64,000 bases of DNA from Timema cristinae (taxonomy: Eukaryota; Arthropoda; Insecta; Phasmatodea; Timematidae), in the NCBI GenBank assembly GCA_039000515.1, contig JBCFYV010011135.1, forward strand, positions 10,292,166-10,356,165, given 5' to 3'. Under the pieces are notes generated by a model. It saw only the letters and a program-made list of their open reading frames with translations. It made no database searches and was not told the origin of the DNA. How positions within the stretch are numbered: the stretch's first letter is position 1; every line of letters begins with the position of its first letter. The translations under genes were made by a program, and so were the position numbers. This document shows, piece after piece, positions 55,735 through 64,000 of this stretch.

Positions 55735-56690
55735 AAATACCCCATATTTTGCGAATTGTTCACAAAAATATAATTAACATAGCCTCGTACTGAACTAATA
55801 TTGTATTTATTGTTAGAAAAACTTTTTTTTAAAAATAAAATCTGTAAAAGAATTGATTGTTGCGTTAATTGATTTATCTTTATTTCTAAATGTTTTTAAC
55901 ATTTAATATTGGAAGATAAAGTAGAGAACAGAATTAAACGATGAGTAAAGAATTCCTCTGGGCACTGGATGATTTCTGGACAACATACCTCATTGGTAGA
56001 GCATTTTTGCGCTAAGCCAAAAGTTCCGAGTTCGGTCCACTTGTTTAGTCCACATTTTGAACTATAAATTATTGAACTATTTTTAAATATATGTTAGTCA
56101 AGAGTGAATCTTTATTCCAAAATCGTTTCTATCTTCACATAATTTTAATACTGTACTTCCTTTCTAGCATTGTTTGCTCTTTGTCAGGATAGGTTTGTGG
56201 AGTGAAAAATTTCACCAAGATATCCTGTGAGCCCAGTTTACAGTGACAGTGAGCTACAAGTTTCTCATAGAGCCGGAGTTTCTTGTTGACCTTTGTAGAG
56301 GGTTTGATGTTCTGCTGATTGTTGCATTTTCCAGGCTCATCTTTTTAAAAATCCAATGGCTTTTTAAAGGAAATATTAAGCTGCAGTCATATTTTAATAA
56401 GCATAAAGTTATATGACAGCTATAAAGGTTAGTAGATCTGCCTTTACATATTCATATATTAATTCATGTAATCGTCCACTTTCATTTTTAAGAGATATCG
56501 TTGATAATTATTGAATTACGCTAATTGAGAATACAAAAATTCTTTCTATTTGGAAAATGTGTTTATAATTCATAAAAGGTTTATTTTCAAGTTTTGACAA
56601 TAGATTTTTATTTCTATGACCACAAATGTAAATGTGTGAATAGAATGTATATATTTATCACTATATTAAATAAATATAGATCACAAATTG
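55735..56690. repeat. Diverged duplicate of gene B intron 1 (48100-49070)
   Basis: Colinear similarity: GAATTGTTCACAAAAATA, the S3-like head GGATGATTTCTGGACAAC...GCTAAGCCAAA..TTC, GTTTGTGGAGTGAAAA.TTTCACCAA, GGGTTTGATGTTCTGCTGATTG and AATATTAAGCTGCA.TCATATTTTAAT. Similarity stops near 56690, where gene B exon 2 and its flanks would be expected. Confidence 0.75.
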
Positions 56691-57123
56691 TAATGTTACT
56701 GATTTGCCTCTAAAGAATATGTGAGAGCATTGACAAAAATATCGCCCTAATTTTATAAACGTATTTAATTTTATTTGAACTTTATAATATATTACGGGGC
56801 GCTTAAAGCATTTCTTCTTCTAAGAAGGCAAGAGCCATTGATAAGTGACGACAGAGTGCATGACGTTGGTTGAGTCAATATGACAATTTAAGGGTTTTAA
56901 ATAATAACGTCCTGTTCTGGAAAGATCGAATATAAATTTTAAAAGGTAGTTTGAGGCAGCTTCCGGCTCTCGGACCTTCTACTTTTTATAACACCGTCTT
57001 CTAGAATGTTCTTTTCAAAATGAGTTATATACTCGGCGTGGTGAAATAAATTTGCACTGAGTACTGGCTCAATAGCTCTGACTGACTCTAGCACTCTCAC
57101 TGTGACTGTGTCTGTCACTCAAG

Positions 57124-59694
57124 CAGTGGCGTGCGGTGACTTTTCTCAAAGAGGACTAGGTTTGAAGACACCTTTCATTATGGGGTTAAAGAGGAATACT
57201 CTCCATATAATGTACAATATGTTAACTTAGCAAATACACTTTTACAGGTCATTGGGTAGGCAATTTATCTCCCTCCAACCGATTCACAATATTTAGACAT
57301 GGAATAAACAAACAAATACATAAATAAAACCAAAACATGGAAAAAAATAAACACATAAATAATCAAACAATTAAATTTTTTTTAAAGTTGAATCTTATTT
57401 TTATTGGTATATTAATGCAATCCTTCTGTCACCTTTCTGAATGAATTTGTCGATAACAGCTTCATAGAATGATTTTTGACTCTGCAGTTCATCTAGCAAG
57501 CCTTCTTCGACTGACAACAACAGAGAAAGTGTGGAGAGCCTATTCTCACACTGGGTGTTACGCACAGTCGTCTTAATACGTTTCAAACAAGCTTTGTTGT
57601 GAGGGAACGGTTTCCAAAACCGAGTCCCCTTCCATAGTTCACACTTTCAAACACTGTCAAACTAATTTGACAATCGAACACTTTGTAACGTTGCTTGAGA
57701 TCAACGTCACAAGCAAGAAGCAAATATGAGTTAAATAACACCAAGTCTACAACCACGAAGAGTGGACATAACAAGACTCACCAAAACTGCCCCGTTTCTC
57801 GGTCTCCGTGTGTGAAGTCTCATCAACAAACATCCCGGCCCGTGTACATTGTTCTCGCCCCGAGTGAAAAGGCGTAACTGATAGACTGTGGAGGTGTGGC
57901 GTGGTGAGCGTGGCATTTCTCACGTTGCCCCATGGGAAGTGGTCTGACAGTGATCACGTGATGTTCCCGACGTCTCTCCAATGACCTATTTGTTCTTTAC
58001 CACCAATCCCGCTGTTTCATGTGAATGTTCTACTATGTTCTTTTGCTTCCCCTATGTTCCCCTCCTCTCAGAGAAAAATTGCTTATAATCTGATGTCGTT
58101 TGCCTTAAGCGGCACTTCTTGGTTTGCCCGTGTCTTGGACACACTTCACGGGATGGGATTATTCCCAAAGGTATAAATTCAAATTTCGGCCGTACTACTC
58201 AAAATTTACTGTTTGGAAACTATTTAAAGAATATTTTAAATAGACTATAGGTTAGGTCTAAATTCTCTTTTTGGCCAGTACATTCTAAATTTCCTTTCGA
58301 CTTTCATCTGTCATTTTCTGTAATATTGTAAGAATGGCTAAGTGCGTAGATTAATATGGCGTAATGCTATATATAATTTGTTAAATATATTGCTAGGGTT
58401 TTGCCCTTCCGGCTTGTTGTCCCGTGATTGAAACTATGAGGGACCTTTTATATTTTTTTTAACTTACCTGTACAAGGCGAATGCCTGGATTAATTTGGGC
58501 TAAGAATAATATAAGTATATTACTTTCTTTTTGGGTTGGCATTTAAGTAATACGCTAATGTTTTGTAACTATGGAGCGCGCACTGCGGGTTGCCGCTGAG
58601 GCCTGTTAAGGGGCCGTAAGCTACGTAGTGAATGTAATCGTTAGGATAAGGTTGCTATGGCTACAGCGCCTCAGTATAGTTATGGACATAACCCCTTTAC
58701 CTCTTTTTTTTTTGTTTATGTAATGGCTACATTGTAAAAGTAACCGTTAGAACAAGGTTGCTATGGATTCAGCGACTCAGTATTGTTATGGGCATAACCA
58801 TTTTTTTATTCTATGTAATTCTCTTGTAACTATCTGTTGTTACTTATATATATATAGTCACATATATCATATATAATTATTGTTAGTCTTTTCTCAAATA
58901 AATAATTATTTATTAGACTCGCAATCTTTAATTTACATCGACAGTTCAAAGTAATTTTGGCTGATCAAACAAAAGACTCTCGTACCGTTCCTTTTGAGTC
59001 TTTAGGTATAGTAGTGGATGGTGATTGAGAAGGGTTCATGGCGGCAGATGATTGAATGGGTCCAAGTATAGGCCTATCAACAAATATGCGGTCCTAACGC
59101 TCTTCTGCAATTAACTCATTTTCTTGTTGTTTTCATGCCCTCTTTACCTTATTGTACGTGTTCACCTGCCCTTGTCCAGTTGAGGAGAAGGGGGTGTAAT
59201 ACAACTTTAACACTTAACAAGATCTCTTTCATCAATGGGAACAATTACATAAGGTTAACAACCACAACACTACCACTTATAAGAAGAAAACCAAAATTAC
59301 ATTTACCTGTGACAGAACGCCAAGTGTTAGCATATATCTTATTATAGAGAAGGATTAGGCTGGCTTCAACTAGTCCTCTCCCTGTTAAGAGCCGATAAGA
59401 CTCGAACGCTTCCTATGTTAGTTGGGAGAGGGGAAGGGGTCCGCGCAATCAGCGGGAATATCATTGAGTATTGTAACAGCGCTTCCGATGTTAGTGTGTT
59501 GTCATTGCAGAGAGGGAAGGGGGTGTGGGGGCAGCGCACAAATAGCTAGAATATCGTTGAGTATTGTGACGCAAATTGAGACTCAGATTTTATTTTATGC
59601 TTTTATTTCCCGTTAAAATTTAACTCAAAATAAATAAACTAAAAATGTCTGGGGACTAGCCTAGTCCTACTAGTCCATTGACGGCACGCCACTG
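57124..59694 (-). mobile_element. hAT element with perfect 8-bp target duplication
   Basis: Ends CAGTGGCGTGCGGTGAC and, inverted, CAGTGGCGTGCCGTCAA. CACTCAAG is present on both sides (57116-57123 and 59695-59702), perfectly conserved, so the insertion is younger than the hAT at 18 kb. It is non-autonomous: only a transposase scrap remains. Inside are a pair of about 60-base repeats 108 bases apart (AAGGTTGCTATGG.T.CAGCG, 58632-58692 and 58740-58800) and a second direct repeat (GAATATC.TTGAGTATTGT.AC, 59455-59475 and 59551-59571). Confidence 0.85.
57401..57590 (-). pseudogene. hAT transposase C-terminal scrap
   Basis: The reverse frame from 57590 reads LKRIKTTVRNTQCENRLSTL, followed by LLLSVEEGLLDE and a terminal DKFIQKGDRRIALIY. 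This is the hAT dimerisation motif (LKRIKT..RN....RLS.LALLSIE) truncated upstream; the rest of the transposase is gone. It lies next to the left end, as expected for a transposase running leftward. Confidence 0.65.
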
Positions 59695-59894
59695 CACTCA
59701 AGCCTTCAATACGTACGGTCGTGTATTTATTATCAGTCGCGTCTCGAAATAGTTAACGACATGATCAGTTTTATGATAAAGACAATAGTGATATTAAAAT
59801 AAAATCACATCTTACCTAATAATTGTGTATTATTTTAAAGGTTATAAATATCTCCCAAACATGAGGCAATTATCATCAACATAATTTAATAATG

Positions 59895-60160
59895 TTATAA
59901 AAGGCGCACAACGTAGAGGCAATAACAGGATTGTTATACATGGGGCCCACCGAGGGGCGATTAATTCATTAGTTCAATTGTTGGAAATCGATCACGGGGC
60001 TATAATTACCAATTATATCATCAAGGTACCGTACCGCTTTAATTAGTGCTCGATCACGGGGCAATTATCAGTTAATTAATTCAGAAGTGTTATCAATTGA
60101 CGCCCAACACGTGGCGAGAAATCCTATAGTACTATAAATGGTGCCCAACGCGGGGCGATT
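59895..60160. repeat. Tandem repeats resembling retroelement primer-binding sites
   Basis: Degenerate copies of TGG.GCCCAACG.GGGGCGATT occur at about 59901, 59941, 60098 and 60139, with weaker ones (CGATCACGGGGC) at 59988 and 60051, roughly 40-60 bases apart. The 60139 copy, TGGTGCCCAACGCGGGGC, looks like an 18-base tRNA primer-binding site of an LTR element, but repeated. No LTR or gag follows. Confidence 0.5.
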
Positions 60161-60204
60161 ATAAAGTAATATAACAAAATATTAGTCACACTACATATCT
60201 GTAT

Positions 60205-60890
60205 GTATATCTCAAAAATATCTAAAACACTGTCTTAAATCTGTAAAAATAACTTTTATTCTCCTAGTTAAAATAAAATCAAATTATGGCATGTATTTTT
60301 TTTTAAATGCCAATTTGTTTAAAAAAATATTTTAGCGAATCAAGCATTCCTTTAACTCGAGACAATAAAGCACTCTAAGCACTATACCGCTTAGATGCCA
60401 ATGTACAAAAAGAAAGAGAGAAAATAATATGAGTAGTTTGCCATTTTGGGGTTTCTTGTTTATCTTATGATAACACTTCCTCCTTTCCACTGGCGCTAAT
60501 AAACAGCCACTCTACTACTTTATTTGAGTCTAAATCGGTAGCATTTTAAAATACAAAATTTCCTGTTCCTTATTTTAGATAAACATACATTTCTACATAG
60601 TCTTTTAAACTACATGATGGTAGAAAGATTCCTACTTACTAATTGCGTGTCTTTATGTACTGGTGGGTTGCAATAATGAGTCATGTGGTTTGCAAATAGG
60701 ACTGTAGGGCAAGACTTAGTAATGAGTACGATTTACAGGCTAAGTCTGCTAAGTGAACAATACTTTGTAACACAAGTAGTATGACATGTTAAATGTGTAT
60801 AAGAAATGCCACTTATACACAAAATATTGATTGTCTTATAAAGAGTTAAATTAATAGAATTTTCACTTTATGCTAGGATACAAGTGGTTA
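60205..60890. repeat. Diverged duplicate of gene B intron 2 (49840-50720)
   Basis: Colinear matches include TCTCAAAAATATCTA, AAGCA.TC..TTTAACT.GAGACAAT, AACAGCCACTCTACTA, AAACATACATTTCTACATAGTCTTTTAAACTA and the unoccupied SINE target CTACTTACTAATTGCGTG. Exon 2 is not present between this and the 55.7-56.7 kb block. Confidence 0.75.
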
Positions 60891-61327
60891 GTATATTAAG
60901 GTAAATGGTCCGAATATGCTTAGAACGTTTATCAAGTTTTTCAAAGGTTCCAAATGCTTATTAAGTTAACCATTCACGGATTAACCGCATATCAAGATTT
61001 AATAACCTCTAATTAATTTATTTTGGTGCCACTTAATAAAATTATGGCATTTGTCTGAGTATTTTATGATAGGCAGTAATGTTAATGAACGCATTTCTGT
61101 CTTTTACATAGCTTATGACACAACTTAAGTGAGTCTCTTGCACAAATTTTTCCATTTTGTAAATTAATATGGTATGGCCAACTGTATAAAATATCTTTGT
61201 TATGACAATGAATATTCCTATACAGATTTCAATCTTGGAAAAAATTTTTTGGGCAATCGGATAGGTCTATAAAATACAACCTATTTCGCTTATTTAGCTC
61301 CAAGCCAATAGTGATTTTTGTAATATA

Positions 61328-61678
61328 AACCACACGAGGGTCAGAATTGTCCCATACATCTCTCCAGTAAACACCATAGAACAATGCCACAGATCTCGGG
61401 GATACGGACATACAAAGAATAATTACCAGAACATCCCTAGGTGCGTCAAGTGCACGAACTTACGTGACACAAAGTACTGCTTAAAAAAGGACAACACAAC
61501 CCCCGCCAGGTGTATAAACTGTAGAGGAAGCCACACGGCCAACTACAGTAAGTGCCCCGTCTACGTGGAATTACATGAAAAGAAAAAAACCACGCAAGAT
61601 AGCAAGTCAGGGACGAGACAGTCCACACAGGCACCTCTTCCACACACCAGGTATCAACAAACAGTCATCCTTCAATAA
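61328..61678 (+). pseudogene. Jockey-type LINE ORF1 remnant (zinc knuckles)
   Basis: A frame without a start ends at 61676 and carries retroelement gag-like knuckles: QCHRSRGYGHTKNNY, RCVKCTNLRDTKYC and RCINCRGSHTANYSKCPVY. This is the typical C-terminal part of jockey-clade ORF1, which binds element RNA. The middle knuckle has lost its His. The N-terminal part upstream is beyond recognition. Confidence 0.7.
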
Positions 61679-61984
61679 GACAGAGTACCAATCAACCAAT
61701 CATAGAGGAGATACGTGTCCCCGCGGCCCCCAGCCACAAACAGAACCCAACACCAACTACAGCGGCCCGCATCTACCAAAGCTACGCGGCAGTAGTTCAA
61801 AGTCAGCGCGTCCACTCTCAACAACCACAACAAGAAAGGACTTCAACTCTCTCTGGCATTAAGGAAATTGTAGGCCTTCTCAAAGAACTCAACATATTCA
61901 AAATCATAACACACTTCAAACCTTACCTTGCCAGATTAAGACAATGTACACTCTCTACAGATATTTTTTTTATAATGATAGAGG

Positions 61985-64000
61985 GTGTTACTGACTACTT
62001 TACGACCCAGGATGACTAACGTACACAAGACTTGGACTACTGACATACTACGGGTTTTTATATGGAACGCAAACGGGATACTCACGCAAGCAAAAGAACT
62101 AGAGGATCTGTTTAAAACTTATGGTATAGATTTAACTCTAATCAATGAAACTCATATAAATCCAAATAAAAATATAAACCTTTCGGCTATGATATATACA
62201 GGAATGACCGACCTTATGGCAAAGGAGGAGGAACAGTGGTATTTGTCAAAAAAAAATATAACACTACGTACATCACTACCATAATTTACAAAGCATAGAA
62301 GCGACAGCGATAAAAGTAAATATAAGAAGCAGGAGTATCCTATTCGCGGCCATATACAAGCCACCGACAAAGAATTTACTACAACAAGACCTAGATACAA
62401 TAACAGACGCTGACATAATATTTTTTATCAGGAGACATGAACAGTAAACACCTTAACTGGAACAGCCGACTAACCACAAGGGAAGGAAGGACACTCAACG
62501 AACACGCGGACAGTAACGACTACATAGTGATAGGGCCTGGCAAACCTACATTCTACCCCTCAAAACCACCACATAGGCCAGACACCATAGATTATGTCTT
62601 GACCAACGTGGAGGTGACGTCGGAGGAACTAACAGTTCTCAAAGCATTGGACTCTAACAACAACCCCGTGTCGTGCGAGATTACAGTAAACACAGACATA
62701 GAAATAAAAGGGCACAAACAACTTAAATCCACGAGCGACTGGGATGGTTTTAAAAACACACTTAATAACACTCTAACCGAGCACATAAACATCACTACAA
62801 CAGAAGAAGCAGACGCAACTCTGCAAATGTTTACAAACACAGTACAGGAAGCCTATAGAAACAACGCGACCACCGAGGTAGTAAAACATGACCTACGACC
62901 CCAGCACCCGTACATCGACTTTTTGATCGCTTAGAAACGAGAGGAGACTGGCAGAGGTATAGGGCACCACAACATAGAACAGCTTACAATCGCCTTAGAG
63001 CGCAAATAAGACTCAAAGTAGAATCAATTAAAATAAACATCTGGAACAAATACGTCACAGACGCAGCACTGGACTCCAGAAAAATCTGTAAGATAACAAA
63101 ACAAGTGAAATCAAACAAAAAACCATCAGGTTCAGCTATACACGGCGGGAACGGCATGGCCTACACAAGCTCGGAGAAAGCAGAAGCCATAGCCGTGACG
63201 CTAGATAAACAATTTACCCCCAATGCCAACCCCAAAGACCCCGATTTTGTTAGGGATGCTAAGAGATCTTTAAGGGCATATCTAAGCAGGCCAATTATTT
63301 CGCAGGCTGACCCAATAACATTAGATGAGCTAAACCACACAATTAAATACCTCCCAAAACAGAAAGCGCCAGGCCACGAACGACTGCCAAACGAGACAAT
63401 TAAACCATTTCCACCCAAAGCCACACTAACGTGTCTACATATACTCAACGCCCTATTCTCGCTGTATCTCTTCCCCGACGTATGAAAACTAGCGAGAGTG
63501 ATAACACTCCCCAAACCGGAAAGGACCCAATTTTTCCTCAAAACAGATGGCCAATAAGTTTCCTCACTATTCTTAGCATAGTGTATGAAAAATGAATTTT
63601 AAAAAGACTAAACCACTTTAGTGAAACCCGAAATATTATCCCGAAACTACAATTTGGATTTAGGTAAAAACAATCCACTATATACCCAGTACTAAATGTA
63701 ATCGAAGACGCAACAGAAGTTTTCTCGAAGAAAACATCAATAGTAGTGATATTCTTAGATGTCGGAGAAGCTTTCGACAAAGTTTGGCATACAGGCCTAA
63801 TACAAAAATTTATAAAACTTGGTTACCCCCAATGGATCATTCATACAGTCACCAGTTTCCTAACACAGAGAAGGTTCCAGGTAGCCATGGAAGGTGCCAA
63901 ACTCAACACACACGACATTAAAGCAGGGGTGCACCAGGGATCTTCACTCTCACCATACCTGTACAATGTATACATCTCCGGCATTCCAATTCACGCACAA
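61985..64000 (+). pseudogene. Jockey-type LINE ORF2 (endonuclease-RT), decayed, cut by window end
   Basis: The endonuclease begins LRVFIWNANGILTQAKELE, with the catalytic Glu in LINETHI. A frameshift near 62190 moves the PYGKGGGTVVFV strand to another frame, and 62437-62934 resumes with GDMNSKHLNWNSR and DTIDYVLTN. The final catalytic SDH has become SNNNPV. Reverse transcriptase starts in 63105-63485 (LPKQKAPGHERLPNE), is broken by stops near 63485 and 63595, and continues with FLDVGEAFDKVWH (first catalytic Asp region) and QGSSLSPYLYNVYI. The FADD box would lie outside the window. Not functional. Confidence 0.8.

Overview
This window is eukaryotic nuclear DNA, AT-rich, with spliced genes (GT-AG introns), tRNA-derived SINEs, hAT, piggyBac, Helitron, Polinton, gypsy and jockey-type elements and many microsatellites. 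The transposon mix, and the short acidic 5' exons rich in V/I-K-x-E motifs in front of a zinc-finger exon, suggest an insect, possibly hemipteran. The species cannot be fixed from the sequence.

Only two host-type genes are supported. Both lie on the + strand and both encode tandem C-x4-C-x9-C-x2-H-G-G zinc-knuckle repeats of the kind usually labelled 'WRKY19-like' in databases. Gene A has exons at 27193-27276, 28120-28236, 29246-29365 and 33245-34813. Gene B has exons at 46194-46307, 49310-49432, 51491-51613 and 52439-53854. They share one plan: three small phase-0 exons rich in acidic residues and SUMO-consensus (psi-K-x-E) sites, then one long exon holding the array. Gene A has about 18 units of roughly 27 residues; gene B has 13 units of 24 residues. 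In both, the array continues in the DNA for 0.7-0.9 kb past the stop codon as progressively decaying units. Gene A also has a duplicated exon (2 and 3) and a candidate second promoter with its own coding first exon near 31.9-32.2 kb.

The rest is mobile or repetitive. 1-8.5 kb: SINEs, a GC-rich island and TTAA-flanked palindromic MITEs. 8.8-11.9 kb: a decayed Polinton/Maverick (adintovirus-like) segment with integrase and chromodomain. 11.9-17.9 kb: tandem repeats, SINEs and a Helitron-like element. 18.03-21.08 kb: a broken hAT element inserted in a foldback/SINE copy. 22.5-23.3 kb: a satellite-like array of about 175 bp units. 36.12-38.75 kb: a structurally complete piggyBac element with TTAA target sites, matching TIRs and an uninterrupted 594-residue transposase. 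39.6-41.7 kb: gypsy pol debris on the - strand. 55.1-55.7 kb: a foldback element with tRNA-like ends. 55.7-60.9 kb: a partial duplicate of the intron sequence around gene B exon 2, interrupted by a second hAT element with a perfect 8-bp target duplication. 61.3-64.0 kb: a decayed jockey-type LINE running off the right edge.

The two zinc-knuckle genes look like tandem paralogs with expanding and eroding C-terminal arrays in transposon-dense DNA. The transposons explain most of the remaining open frames.
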